A stretch of DNA of 64,000 bases from contig JAVHLM010000006.1 of the NCBI GenBank assembly GCA_031082125.1, forward strand, positions 188,026 through 252,025, in the 5' to 3' direction. The position numbers and the translations under genes were made by a program. Position 1 is the first letter of the stretch. Each line of letters starts with the position of its first letter. The notes below the pieces were generated by a model. It did no database searches and had not been told where the DNA came from. It saw nothing but the letters and a program-made list of their open reading frames with translations. The DNA comes from Candidatus Eremiobacterota bacterium (lineage in GTDB: Bacteria; Vulcanimicrobiota; CADAWZ01; Ess09-12). This document shows, piece after piece, positions 8,318 through 17,043 of the stretch.

Positions 8318-9190
8318 CTACTGGCCGTTGATGAGCTTGTTCACGCCGCCCATCATGGGGTTGAAGGCCTGGTTCCCAGTCTGGCTCTGCTGGGTGTCAG
8401 TCACACCCGACATGGTAAGGGCTGTCTTCACGAGCATCTGAGTCTCGGGGCTTACCTGGGCGCCGTCCTGCTGGCACTGCTGCCAGTCGGAGGTCAGCTG
8501 CTGCACTGCAGGGCTTGTTCCTTGGCCTGCGCCCCCGAAGCCTCCGTCTATGCCGCCCATTCCCTGGGGTCCGCCTCCCCCGATCTGCTGCGTCTGGCCC
8601 ACGTTGCCCACGCCGCCCACGCTCTGGGTGGCATTGAGGCCCTGGGCCTGGCCCGCCTGAGGCACGCCGCCCTGGGCGGCGTTCTGGGCACCGGCAATGC
8701 CCTGCATTTTCTCGTTGATGACATTCATCACGTCATCCTTGAGCTTTGATTCCCAGTCCTGGCCACCCTGGCCTGCCTGCTGGGCGGGAGCGGCCTGCTG
8801 GGCAGGAGCTGCCTGCTGGGCTTCCTTGGGAGCGGCCTTGTCCTCGGCCTTCTTGTCATCCTTCTTATTGGCAAGCGATTCGACCATCTTCTTGAGGTCT
8901 TCTATCTGCTTCTTGAGGTCATCTATCTCCTTCTGCTTCTTCTCTTCGGCTTCCTTTTCTTTCTTTTCTTTTTCCGCGTCGGTTTCCTTGGTATCTTCCT
9001 TTTCGTCGGTCTTATCTACTTTGTCTGTGGTATCGGTCTTGGTTTCCTTGGTTTCCTCGGTTTTCCCCGCTTCCTCGCCCTTCCCCGTATCCTTGGCTGC
9101 CGCCGTGTCATACTTGGAAGTGGTCTCCTGAGTCTTGCTGGTGCCTCCGCCTACCTCGCCAATTTTGCCAATCGCATCATCTTCCGCCAT
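8318..9190 (-). CDS. Low-complexity coiled-coil protein of unknown function
   Basis: About 290 residues, not recognised. The layout is a Thr/Lys/Glu/Asp repeat-like tail at the N-terminus (about 10-80), a coiled coil (KEIDDLKKQIEDLKKMVESL, about 85-110), Ala/Gln repeats (AQQAAPAQQAAPAQQ), and a Gly/Gln-rich half with repeated GG turns. No signal peptide or membrane segment is seen. I chose ATG at 9190 because GGGAG lies 8 bases before it; the ATG at 9208 has no ribosome binding site. Upstream lies a promoter with 10-11-bp-spaced boxes, downstream a terminator, so it is a single-gene transcript. Polar, low-complexity, coiled-coil composition would suit an exported or scaffold protein, but that is inference. 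Confidence 0.65.
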   Translation of the reverse strand: MAEDDAIGKIGEVGGGTSKTQETTSKYDTAAAKDTGKGEEAGKTEETKETKTDTTDKVDKTDEKEDTKETDAEKEKKEKEAEEKKQKEIDDLKKQIEDLKKMVESLANKKDDKKAEDKAAPKEAQQAAPAQQAAPAQQAGQGGQDWESKLKDDVMNVINEKMQGIAGAQNAAQGGVPQAGQAQGLNATQSVGGVGNVGQTQQIGGGGPQGMGGIDGGFGGAGQGTSPAVQQLTSDWQQCQQDGAQVSPETQMLVKTALTMSGVTDTQQSQTGNQAFNPMMGGVNKLINGQ

Positions 9191-9287
9191 TTCATTTTCT
9201 CCCTTCATTTATAATTTTTTATCACTCTTTCCTTCAAGGCTCCCTCGATCTACCTTGCCGGGAAGCTGATAGTTCCTTGTCTTATAT

Positions 9288-9362
9288 GTTATCACATCTT
9301 TCCTTCTGGCAGTTAAGAGATCCCATGTTAACATTTTGTCACAAATATGAACGAAATGTAAG
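9288..9362 (-). promoter_or_regulatory. Promoter with four TTAACA-like boxes
   Basis: Minus-strand boxes CTTACA (9357-9362), GTTCAT (9347-9352), GTGACA (9337-9342) and TTAACA (9326-9331) are spaced 10, 10 and 11 bp. They are followed by -35 TTAACT (9311-9316), a 17-base spacer and extended -10 TGTGATAAC (hexamer 9288-9293). Only the last two boxes are convincing. The box-to--10 gap is 32 bases, one more than at the 43.5 kb site. It serves the gene at 8318-9190. Confidence 0.45.
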
Positions 9363-9392
9363 CAGATTGTTGACGAAATACTCGCTGCCCCG

Positions 9393-9851
9393 TCAGGACT
9401 CCTTGTCGCCTCCCATGAACCTGTCCTTCAGAAACTGCATGATTTCCTTATTGCTGTAATTCCCCTCGAGGATCTTGTTCATTTCCTCCTGCTCGCTCAC
9501 TTCGCTCACTTCACTCTCTTCGCCGTCTTCGAACTCCCCGCCGAATTCCTTGTCAAAGGCCTCTTCGTCAAAATCCTCAAAGGCCACAATGCCTTCTTCC
9601 CATACGGTGACCACCGAAGCGCCCTTCGCGGACCGGTCCCTTTTGTCCTCATGGGCTTCCTCGGAAAAGAACACGTCATCATCGCATTCTATGGGACGGG
9701 ATTCATCGAGAGGAACGCCAGCCTGCACCTGGGCGACTCCCGGGGCCTTCTTCGCCTGCTGGGCAGCCTGCTGGGCCCGCTTTTTCATCATGGCCCGGTA
9801 TTTCGCGTACTTGGCCCTCATCTTGTTGCCTGAGCTTTTTCCCCGCGCCAT
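9393..9851 (-). CDS. Small charged protein of unknown function
   Basis: A 152-residue protein, not recognised. The first 40 residues are basic and Ala/Gln-rich (MRAKYAKYRAMMKKRAQQAAQQAKK). Residues 55-130 are very acidic (DFDEEAFDKEFGGEFEDGEE, then SEVSEVSEQEE). The C-terminus is a short helical segment (NKEIMQFLKDRFMGG). The split of charge suggests a partly disordered protein that binds nucleic acid or a partner. A GAGAGGGG ribosome binding site lies before the ATG. It sits upstream of 8318-9190 on the same strand but that gene has its own promoter. Confidence 0.55.
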   Translation of the reverse strand: MARGKSSGNKMRAKYAKYRAMMKKRAQQAAQQAKKAPGVAQVQAGVPLDESRPIECDDDVFFSEEAHEDKRDRSAKGASVVTVWEEGIVAFEDFDEEAFDKEFGGEFEDGEESEVSEVSEQEEMNKILEGNYSNKEIMQFLKDRFMGGDKES

Positions 9852-9951
9852 GGCACTATCCCCTCTCTAAATATTTCTTTCTGGTGCTTCTCTTAAGACT
9901 GTCTTCTTCATAATAGCAATTTTCAAAAGAGGAGTCAACGGGAGGCCTGCC

Positions 9952-10608
9952 TCACCGATCTCCGTGGTAGCCGAACCTTCCTATGAGCGGCACAAAACGG
10001 CACTCGCAGAGCCTTACCACATCGTACTGGTCTGCCTTTCGCGTCACAAGCATCAGTACCTCACAAAAATCGGACTCGAGGGGGAGAATGAGCCGCCCTC
10101 CCTGCGCCATCTGCTCTTTCAGCGGCTCCGGTATCACCGGAGAGGCTGCCGTCACCATAATGGCGTCATAGGGTGCATGGTCCGGCCATCCCTCGGTCCC
10201 GTCACCGACAGTGAGATAAATATTGCCGTATCCAAGGGCTCCATAGATCTTCCCGGCCCCGGCGGAGAGCTCCGGGAGCCTCTCAATGGAATAGACCTCT
10301 TTCACTATCCTGCTGAGAACGGCGCCCTGGTACCCTGATCCTGTTCCCACCTCGAGAACCCTGTCGTGAGGTTCCAGTGCCAGGGCCTGGGTCATGTAGG
10401 CAACAATCCATGGCTGCGAAATGGTCTGGCCAAGGCCCACGGAGAGAGCCCTGTCTTCATAAGAAGACTCGCACTGCTCAGGAGGCACGAAAACCTCTCT
10501 GGGAACGGAGGCCATGGCGGAGAGGACTGCCTCATCGGTGATGCCTCTCGCCCTGAGCTGGATCGCCACCATGTGCTCCCGCTGCTCTTCAAAGATGTGC
10601 CTTCTCAC
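9952..10608 (-). CDS. pcm: Protein-L-isoaspartate O-methyltransferase
   Basis: Repairs isoaspartyl residues in damaged proteins by SAM-dependent methylation, in the cytoplasm. The N-terminal helix MVAIQLRARGITDEAVLSAM, the FVPP segment, the ALSVGLGQTISQP substrate loop and SAM motif I VLEVGTGSGYQGAVL are all typical. I chose GTG at 10608: it lies one base after the TAG of the upstream gene with GGAAGGAA just before it, giving about 218 residues, the usual family length. A longer frame to ATG 10665 would overlap the previous gene by 56 bases. It is the last gene of the operon that starts near 15512. Confidence 0.92.
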   Translation of the reverse strand: MRRHIFEEQREHMVAIQLRARGITDEAVLSAMASVPREVFVPPEQCESSYEDRALSVGLGQTISQPWIVAYMTQALALEPHDRVLEVGTGSGYQGAVLSRIVKEVYSIERLPELSAGAGKIYGALGYGNIYLTVGDGTEGWPDHAPYDAIMVTAASPVIPEPLKEQMAQGGRLILPLESDFCEVLMLVTRKADQYDVVRLCECRFVPLIGRFGYHGDR

Positions 10609-10609
10609 G

Positions 10610-13600
10610 CTAATAATTCCTTCCCCCGGCGTTGCGGGTTTCCATGAGTCTTTCGTTGGCTTCACGGAGGCGCCCTGAGAGGACCTTGCAGACCTCTATG
10701 GCAATCTCAGGCTTCTCATAGATTATGTTGTAAAACTTCTCGCGGGTGAGCACCGAGAGCACTGAAGGCTCCAGAGCCACTGCCGACGCCGAGCGGGGTG
10801 CCTCGTCAAGCATGGCCATCTCACCGAAATAGTCTTCCGTTTTGAGCTCGGCAAGCACGATTTCGTCGTTCCTGCCGCCCCGCTTCCATATCTTCACCTT
10901 GCCCGAGTAAATAAGAAACATTTCGTCGCCAGGCTCTCCCTCACGGAACACCACATCGCCGGCCCTGTAGCTCCTCTCTTCGGAAAGCTCGCTTATGGCG
11001 GCGAGAAGCTCAAGCGTGAGATTCATAAAGAGGGGTATCTTCCTGAGAATGCTTATTTCCTCCAAAACTCTCACTCCCCTTTCGTCGCATTCGCTGAGGA
11101 CCTCTTCATCAAGCAGTTCACGGCGGTCGCGCCTGACAAGGAAATAGCATGTGGCACGTCTGATCCACTTGTCAGGGTGGTGGAGATAATCTTCCCAGAG
11201 TGCATCCTCCGGTGCCGCCATCTCCTTCGGGAGCCGGAGCCTTCCTCCCGCGCTGTTGTCCAGGAGCGCCGCGGCAAAGGCTCCCGTTTTCTTTTTCAGA
11301 GCAATGAGCTGCGGGCCTCCAGGCCCCCTGGCGGGGGGGGGAAGGCTCCGGCTCACAATCATGATATGTCTCAACGCCTTCTGGTTGTAATCATAAAGCG
11401 CCTTGGCCAAAAGATCCTTTTCGGCGCCGTATTTCTTGAGCACCTCAAGGTAATGAAGGTTTCTCTGGGCGATATGAAACTCCACTTCCAGGAAACGGTA
11501 CACGCAATCGAGGGAGATAAGGGTCGATCCCCCTGAGATAAGGGCAAGGGATGATTCCACTACCCTCTCGTCGCTGTGGTAGAGAAAGCTTCTCAGGTCA
11601 TCAAGCAGGTCGTCGCGATGCCGGGACAGGGTGGCGATTGCCTCCCTGCGCACATCGCTGTGCCTGTCACCGAGAAGAGAGGCCACAAGGGGCAGAAGGC
11701 CCTCGGCGCCAAACTTCGCACATATCCTGAGGGCAGTAAGGCGGAGGGCCGGCAGGCTGTCCTGGAGAGCCTTTATGAACATAGTGCGGAAATCCCGCTC
11801 CCTGTAATCAATGAGGCGCTCCATGGCCTCCATGACCCGGAGCCTCACCGCGGGGCTCTCCGACGAGAGAAGGGGGGCAAGATAATAGAAGAAGGACCGG
11901 TCCAGGGATCGTCCCGCCGCATAGGCACCCCAGCAGATCTCGGATTCCTCGCGGCTTGCGAGCAATGAGTGTATAATCTGGCAGGAGCGCTCTTTCATGA
12001 AGCCGAACTGGCCTGCATGGAGGGCGGCAACGGCGCGAACCTCGGGGGAGCTGTCATCGAGGTGCTCCAGGATGAGGGGGATGTTCTTCTGGAGGTCCAG
12101 ATCGCCAAGAACCTTGATGCAATGGGCTCTGAGATGGGCGTTCTCCGAGGAGAGAAGCTTCACGATGGGCTCATAGGCCTCCTGGACATCCATCTCCCCG
12201 AGAATGCTTATAATCTCGCTCTGGACCATAGGCTTCTTTTCGGGAAGAAGCTCGATGAGGGACTCGACAAGCTCCCTGTTCTGAAGTTCGCGGAGTGAGC
12301 GGAGGAAAAAAAGGCAGGGAAGGTCATCATAAGCCTTCACCCCTTCAAGTATGGCCTTTACATCGGGAATACCAAGAGGGCCCAGGTGATCCGCCAGGGA
12401 CACCACATCAATATTTCTCTCCCTGAAACGCATCAGAAGGTTCTGAATATATTCCCGGCAGCCCCAGATAAGCACAGGAAGGGAGACAAGCGCGGCGCCT
12501 CCCCCCAGGAAGACAGTCCCCATCAGAAACCATGAGGACGCCGCGTCAAAGCCCATGAGTATCACGCCGCAGAATATTGTCGCTCCCGCCACAATCTCGG
12601 GCTCCACGAGGCTCTGAAAGACCTTTCTCGCCGTGAGGGGAAGGCCGTCACAGAACAGCACCTCCACCTCCCGCGCCACAGGGCCTCCCAGTGCGTATCT
12701 GGTCACGATGAAGGCCCAGAGGAGCACAGCCCCCCCCACGGGCACCAGGGCGGCGATGATAAAAATCACCAGGGCAAAGAGAGGGTAAAGCCCGTAAAGG
12801 GTACGGACGCCAATATGAGTTTTCAGAGCGGGAACCACAAAGAGAAGGCACAGCACGGTGGCCGTTCCCCCACTCATCATAAAGATCCCTCCGAGAAAGG
12901 CGGCCTCGCCGAAGCTCTGAAAGGATCGGGCCGAGAAAAAAAGCACAAGCATGTCCTGGGCCACCGTGATGATCGTGGTAAAAAACATGGCCAAGGTAAG
13001 AGCCATGGCGAGCCCCCCTTTTTTTCCCCGGAAGAACCCCCGCAGGAATCCCGTGGTCCCGGCAAGAGAGATCTGCACCGGGAGCTCCCCGGAAAAAAGC
13101 GCCGCAGCGGGGAGGGCACCGCCAATGGCAAGGAACACCGATGAGAAAAGGAGCACAGCGACCTCTCCGGTCCCGCAGGCAGAAAATACCACGAGGCCAC
13201 TCACCACAGATCCCGCAGCAACGCTGAGAGCAAGGAGGCCTCGGGTTTCGAGTCCTCCTTCCTGTCCTGCGTAGTAAAGAGAAACATACCGGTACAGGAT
13301 GCTCCAGAGGGCTCCGAAAGCGCCTGCCATCACCGCAAAGAAAAGGCCATGAGCACGGGGAGCCAGCAGGAGCACCAGGGCCTGCGCCACGAGGGCCCCA
13401 TAGAAAAAGAGCCGGGAGGGGCGCCTTACCATAAGCCATAGAATGGCCTGGAACACACCGCATGCCAGAAGGGCGGGAGAGAGCAATGCGAGGTTTCCAT
13501 GAGGTGCAAGCTGAAAGAGAAGGGAAAAACCGCCCGTAAAAGCGCTTGCGGTGAGGAAAACCATGGGCATGGCTTGGCCAGAGGTGTGGCGGGGCTCTCC

Positions 13601-13657
13601 AGGCAAGGATCCCTGGTGCAGGGTAAGAGAAGAAGGAGAACTCATAGATGTCATCAT
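10610..13657 (-). CDS. Transporter-like membrane domain fused to HEAT repeats and a cNMP-binding domain
   Basis: A 1015-residue three-part protein. Residues about 30-415 hold some 10-12 hydrophobic helices resembling the MFS-like NTP/NDP exchange (ATP:ADP translocase) group. Residues about 440-800 are HEAT-like helical repeats (VQSEIISILGEMDVQEAYEPIVKLL, AHLRAHCIKVLGDLD, DVRREAIATLSRH). Residues about 880-995 form a cyclic-nucleotide-binding domain with the phosphate-cassette pattern YFGEMAMLDEAPRSASAVA, including the Arg that contacts the phosphate. The pattern suggests a membrane protein gated or scaffolded by a cyclic nucleotide; transported substrate and ligand are unknown. It starts 3 bases after the TAA of the upstream gene and ends one base before pcm. 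Confidence 0.8.
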   Translation of the reverse strand: MMTSMSSPSSLTLHQGSLPGEPRHTSGQAMPMVFLTASAFTGGFSLLFQLAPHGNLALLSPALLACGVFQAILWLMVRRPSRLFFYGALVAQALVLLLAPRAHGLFFAVMAGAFGALWSILYRYVSLYYAGQEGGLETRGLLALSVAAGSVVSGLVVFSACGTGEVAVLLFSSVFLAIGGALPAAALFSGELPVQISLAGTTGFLRGFFRGKKGGLAMALTLAMFFTTIITVAQDMLVLFFSARSFQSFGEAAFLGGIFMMSGGTATVLCLLFVVPALKTHIGVRTLYGLYPLFALVIFIIAALVPVGGAVLLWAFIVTRYALGGPVAREVEVLFCDGLPLTARKVFQSLVEPEIVAGATIFCGVILMGFDAASSWFLMGTVFLGGGAALVSLPVLIWGCREYIQNLLMRFRERNIDVVSLADHLGPLGIPDVKAILEGVKAYDDLPCLFFLRSLRELQNRELVESLIELLPEKKPMVQSEIISILGEMDVQEAYEPIVKLLSSENAHLRAHCIKVLGDLDLQKNIPLILEHLDDSSPEVRAVAALHAGQFGFMKERSCQIIHSLLASREESEICWGAYAAGRSLDRSFFYYLAPLLSSESPAVRLRVMEAMERLIDYRERDFRTMFIKALQDSLPALRLTALRICAKFGAEGLLPLVASLLGDRHSDVRREAIATLSRHRDDLLDDLRSFLYHSDERVVESSLALISGGSTLISLDCVYRFLEVEFHIAQRNLHYLEVLKKYGAEKDLLAKALYDYNQKALRHIMIVSRSLPPPARGPGGPQLIALKKKTGAFAAALLDNSAGGRLRLPKEMAAPEDALWEDYLHHPDKWIRRATCYFLVRRDRRELLDEEVLSECDERGVRVLEEISILRKIPLFMNLTLELLAAISELSEERSYRAGDVVFREGEPGDEMFLIYSGKVKIWKRGGRNDEIVLAELKTEDYFGEMAMLDEAPRSASAVALEPSVLSVLTREKFYNIIYEKPEIAIEVCKVLSGRLREANERLMETRNAGGRNY

Positions 13658-13660
13658 TCC

Positions 13661-14719
13661 TTACGGCTCCCCTTGATTCCTGTGGGGGGGGAATAATATA
13701 TCGCCCCGCCGGGCCATGAACTGCTGCCGGCTCGCGAAGAATGCCTCCAGGATTCCTTCAGGTCCCTGGGGGGCCTGGCCCTCTGAAAGGGCTTCAATGA
13801 AAGCCGAGAGCGCGGCAAAGAACCCGGAAGCTTCAGACACTTCAACACCCCGGGAGACATCGTCCATGCGCTCATCCAGGGCAATCCCAAGCCCGTCAAG
13901 CTCTTCAATGAGCTGTTCCGCCTGGCGGCAGATTCTCTCGTGGGCCTCGAGCATTGCACAGTAGGGAGAAAGTGCATGGCGGTAAGGCGACAGGACATCC
14001 TTGCCCGGCCTTGAGAGAAAGGCGTACATCGCTTCCCGTTCCACCCCGTGCTCCCCCTCCCTTGCGAGACATTCTGAAAGGCCGCGCAAATGGGCCATCG
14101 CCACGGTACGCTTCTTCCACAGCTCTTTTTTCGAGGGATGGGCAAGAAGTGCGCCACGCCGTTCAAGCTCCCACTGGCTCCTCACCTCGTCAAGGGCGCG
14201 GAGTACCTCCTTTATGGCCTTTTCCTTCTCATCTATCCTTATCTTCAAAAGAAGGGAGGCCTTCAGCGAAAAAAGAGGGCGCATGGCGGAATACCTGGCC
14301 CTGAGGGTGAAAAGCTCTCTGTTAAGGACATCTCTTCTGAGGCGGAGGGATTCCTCCCTTTCCTTCAGGGCGCTGTTCACCAGGGCGGAAGCATCAAGGT
14401 AATCCAGTTTCTCCTCATACCCGGTAAGATCCCGCTCCATAGCATGTGCCCTCTCCATAAAAGAGGAGCCAAGGGCTTTCCTCCTCTGCCGTGCAGAATC
14501 CTGGAGCCTGTCCCAGAGCTCCCTCTGTTCCGCCTGAAAAGACTCCCTGCCTGTGCGGTATTCCCCCAGGGCCCCGTCTATGAGATCTCTTGCAGGAGAG
14601 AGGACTTCCCGCCAGTAAAAATGGCGGAACCCTGAATAAGCGGCCTCCACGGCGAGACGCCTCTCGTTAAGAAGCTTCTGAAGGCGGCCTCCCTCGGCCA
14701 TGGTTTCTTCTTTATGCAT
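13661..14719 (-). CDS. Coiled-coil protein of unknown function
   Basis: A 352-residue, almost wholly alpha-helical, Arg/Glu/Leu-rich protein with long coiled-coil stretches (about 10-60, 85-130, 150-190) and no signal peptide or membrane helix. No known family is recognised. Its ATG overlaps the end of the upstream membrane-protein gene by eight bases, and the transporter-HEAT-cNMP gene follows after three bases, so all are in one operon. A cytoplasmic partner of the two membrane proteins around it is a reasonable guess and no more. A second possible start is ATG 14701. Confidence 0.6.
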   Translation of the reverse strand: MHKEETMAEGGRLQKLLNERRLAVEAAYSGFRHFYWREVLSPARDLIDGALGEYRTGRESFQAEQRELWDRLQDSARQRRKALGSSFMERAHAMERDLTGYEEKLDYLDASALVNSALKEREESLRLRRDVLNRELFTLRARYSAMRPLFSLKASLLLKIRIDEKEKAIKEVLRALDEVRSQWELERRGALLAHPSKKELWKKRTVAMAHLRGLSECLAREGEHGVEREAMYAFLSRPGKDVLSPYRHALSPYCAMLEAHERICRQAEQLIEELDGLGIALDERMDDVSRGVEVSEASGFFAALSAFIEALSEGQAPQGPEGILEAFFASRQQFMARRGDILFPPHRNQGEP

Positions 14720-15512
14720 CGCCTTCTTCTTTCATGGCACTCTGGTGGCCCTCAAAAGGGCCACTCTGGTGGCCCTCAAAAGTGAGGGTCATGTCCTGAT
14801 AGAGGGAGAAGAGAGCTCCCGAGAGAGCCTCAAGCCGGGCACCCGGGGCACCTTCAGGGGGAAGGGCGCCTTCGGGGAGAAGCCCGCTCCTTATGGAAAT
14901 CCCCTCGAGGCCGTCAAAAAAAAGGGCCCAGAGGAGATCTGAAGGCCTGGAGATCTCCCCCCTTGCCTTAAGCTCTTCCTTCTTCAGCAGCACCATATCG
15001 TCGTAATATCTTCTGAGCATGGTCTTGTCGGAAAACCATGTCTTCATGATAAGCCCGTCGGCAAGTGCCTCGAAAAAAGGATGGCAGTCTCTTTCCGTGA
15101 AAGCTCCGTCCCCTTCGGACACCATTGAGAGAAAGATCTCCTCGGGAAGCCCTGGAGGAACGCCGGCCTCTCCCCTCCTGACGGTGAGGGGTTTGAGACT
15201 TGAGACCGACAGCACTTTGTCCATAAGGAGCGACACAAGGGCAACAAGCATCACCGTGTGCGAGTTCCTGATAAAAAGGGCCGCCTCCAGAGGGGTAAGG
15301 ACCGGCAGAATTTTCTCACGGTCCTCGGCAGATGTGGCAGCCTGAAGGTAACGCCTCCTGAAAAAGGGAAGGCGGCTCAGAAAGAAAAGGGACAAAAGGA
15401 AAAAGAGCACTCCCAGAAGCCCTATGACAAGGTTCTTCTCGGCTCCGGGAGTGAGAGACAGCGCTGGCACCGCACCGCATGCTCCCACAAGAGTCTCCTT
15501 TCTTCCTTCCAA
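14712..15512 (-). CDS. Membrane protein of unknown function
   Basis: A 266-residue protein with one clear transmembrane helix at about 28-48 (NLVIGLLGVLFFLLSLFFLSR), a possible second weakly hydrophobic stretch near 85-98 (TVMLVALVSLLM), and a mostly helical cytoplasmic region. No family is recognised. The last residues contain an 8-residue tandem duplication (FEGHQSGP then FEGHQSA) encoded by a 24-bp DNA repeat. It is the first gene of the minus-strand operon 15512 to 9952 and is divergent from the methyltransferase gene at 15661. Confidence 0.6.
   Translation of the reverse strand: MEGRKETLVGACGAVPALSLTPGAEKNLVIGLLGVLFFLLSLFFLSRLPFFRRRYLQAATSAEDREKILPVLTPLEAALFIRNSHTVMLVALVSLLMDKVLSVSSLKPLTVRRGEAGVPPGLPEEIFLSMVSEGDGAFTERDCHPFFEALADGLIMKTWFSDKTMLRRYYDDMVLLKKEELKARGEISRPSDLLWALFFDGLEGISIRSGLLPEGALPPEGAPGARLEALSGALFSLYQDMTLTFEGHQSGPFEGHQSAMKEEGDA
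14738..14782 (-). repeat. 24-bp in-frame tandem duplication at a gene 3' end
   Basis: The same 21 bases occur at 14738-14758 and 14762-14782, an offset of 24 bp. They encode two copies of FEGHQS near the C-terminus of the membrane protein. It looks like a recent slippage or duplication. Confidence 0.8.
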
Positions 15513-15660
15513 CCCCTTGGATATCAGTGCTACTTTTCTGCCTTGCAGGCCTTTTCCCCTTCAGGGCTGGAAAGGGCGGAAGACGGCACCGCAGTGGAAG
15601 GAAAGGCCAGGAGGGGAGGGAGAACCTTCACCGCAGAGAACAAAAGAGAAAAGCACACCT

Positions 15661-16398
15661 ATGAAGAAGCATGCCATGAAACTGAAAGATCTTCTCTCAC
15701 TCTTTCCCATAGCGGCCGAGAACCTCATCCACGGGGCCTTTCTCAAGCTGCGCGAATTGGCGGTCCTCGGCACCAGCCCATGGTGGTGGAACCTCCAGTT
15801 CCTCCTCTTTCTTCATTATTTTTTTGATCCCCCTTACAGGATTATCACAAGGCAGGGAAGCGACGAAGGGAACCTCATTTACGGCGAGACGCCTCTCCTC
15901 ACCCTCAGGAGCATCCTGGCCCGCATCAGGCCTGGCAAAGATGATGTCTTCATGGACCTCGGGTGTGGAAGAGGCCTTCCCCTTGCAGCCGCCCACTATT
16001 TTGCAGACATCCCCGCTATCGGCATTGACTGTGTCGGCGAATTCATCAGGAGGGGCAGAAAAATTTTCGATGCCCTTGGCATCAAGGAGGTCTCCTTGCA
16101 GGAGGGATCTTTTCTGAACTGCGATCTGTCCAAGGGAACCATCTTTTTTCTCGCCGGCACCACTTTTGCGAGCGACACCCTCGCATCGCTCGTAGAGAAA
16201 CTGAAGCAGCTTGAGGGGAAGAGAACCGTCATCTCCCTTTCGCAGGAGCTGCCAGGCTTCAGGACCCTTCACCGGGGCTACTATGACTTCTCCTGGGGGA
16301 AAGGCTCTGCCTATATTCAGGAAAGGGAGGAGCGGGGGCCAGAGGAAGGAGCTTCCCAGGGCCCGGGAGAGCGGCGGGAGAGTCCCTCAGGATTTTGA
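15661..16398 (+). CDS. SAM-dependent methyltransferase
   Basis: About 245 residues from ATG 15661. It holds a class I methyltransferase fold with motif I DVFMDLGCGRGLPLAAAHYF and the acidic end of beta-2 in AIGIDCVGEFIRRGRK. Motif IV-like positions read GTIFFLAGTTFASDTL. The N-terminal 70 residues are helical with a Trp/Phe-rich stretch (SPWWWNLQFLLFLHYFF) that could sit at a membrane surface. Substrate unknown. The open frame continues upstream to 15424, but that part overlaps the divergent gene and has no family match. The last 12 bases overlap the convergent PilZ-like gene. Confidence 0.75.
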   Translation: MKKHAMKLKDLLSLFPIAAENLIHGAFLKLRELAVLGTSPWWWNLQFLLFLHYFFDPPYRIITRQGSDEGNLIYGETPLLTLRSILARIRPGKDDVFMDLGCGRGLPLAAAHYFADIPAIGIDCVGEFIRRGRKIFDALGIKEVSLQEGSFLNCDLSKGTIFFLAGTTFASDTLASLVEKLKQLEGKRTVISLSQELPGFRTLHRGYYDFSWGKGSAYIQEREERGPEEGASQGPGERRESPSGF

Positions 16399-17043
16399 AA
16401 GGAATGAGAGAAGAAGCTTATGGTCTTCCCCTTCCATGCGGGACAGATCGACAGAACTCACAAAATACCCTTCCTCGCTGTCCTGGCCGTTTTTGATGAC
16501 AGCCCCTTCAAAGGAGAGCAGCTTTTCGGTGGTGCCCAGTTCAATCACCACTACCTCGCCCTGAGGGAACTCACCCGGCGAGGAGAGTTCCAGAGATCTC
16601 GCCGTGACGGAGATCACCACTGCCTCGTAGAGAGCCTCTCCGCTTTTCACCGTGCAGGGAACCTGGACTGCCGGGTGAACTGTTGCCTTTGGCGCAAGCC
16701 TTGAGGGGACTATCTCCTCCCAGAGGACCTGCGAAGGCACCTTCACGGAAAAGAGAGGAGGCCTGTCTTCAGGCATCACGTCCATCACCTTTGCCTGAAA
16801 GCTTCCGAGGAAATTGTCCCTCCTGAAATGGATCGTCACCTCCATGCCGGGCACCAGGGCGCTTTTCTTGAGGACCGGCGGGGGGATCTGGATCTGGATC
16901 TTCTGGGGGGACTGGCTCTGGATCCTGGTGATAAATATCTGGGGGTAGGGCTCATCTCTCGGGGAAAGGATTATTTCAACCTCTTCCTCACGCAGAAAAG
17001 TGACAGGCCTTTTTTTCAGGAACCGGAAGACCAAGGGGCTCAC
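16387..17043 (-). CDS. PilZ-like protein, divergent second copy
   Basis: A 218-residue all-beta protein laid out like the YcgR/flagellar-brake family: an N-terminal PilZN-type barrel (about 15-105) and a C-terminal PilZ-type barrel (about 120-215). The c-di-GMP-binding RxxxR and (D/N)xSxxG motifs cannot be found; the region reads HPAVQVPCTVKSG and VVISVTARSLEL. It probably does not bind c-di-GMP, or works as a partner. It overlaps the upstream paralog by ATGA, so the two are translationally coupled. Confidence 0.6.
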   Translation of the reverse strand: MSPLVFRFLKKRPVTFLREEEVEIILSPRDEPYPQIFITRIQSQSPQKIQIQIPPPVLKKSALVPGMEVTIHFRRDNFLGSFQAKVMDVMPEDRPPLFSVKVPSQVLWEEIVPSRLAPKATVHPAVQVPCTVKSGEALYEAVVISVTARSLELSSPGEFPQGEVVVIELGTTEKLLSFEGAVIKNGQDSEEGYFVSSVDLSRMEGEDHKLLLSFLSKS

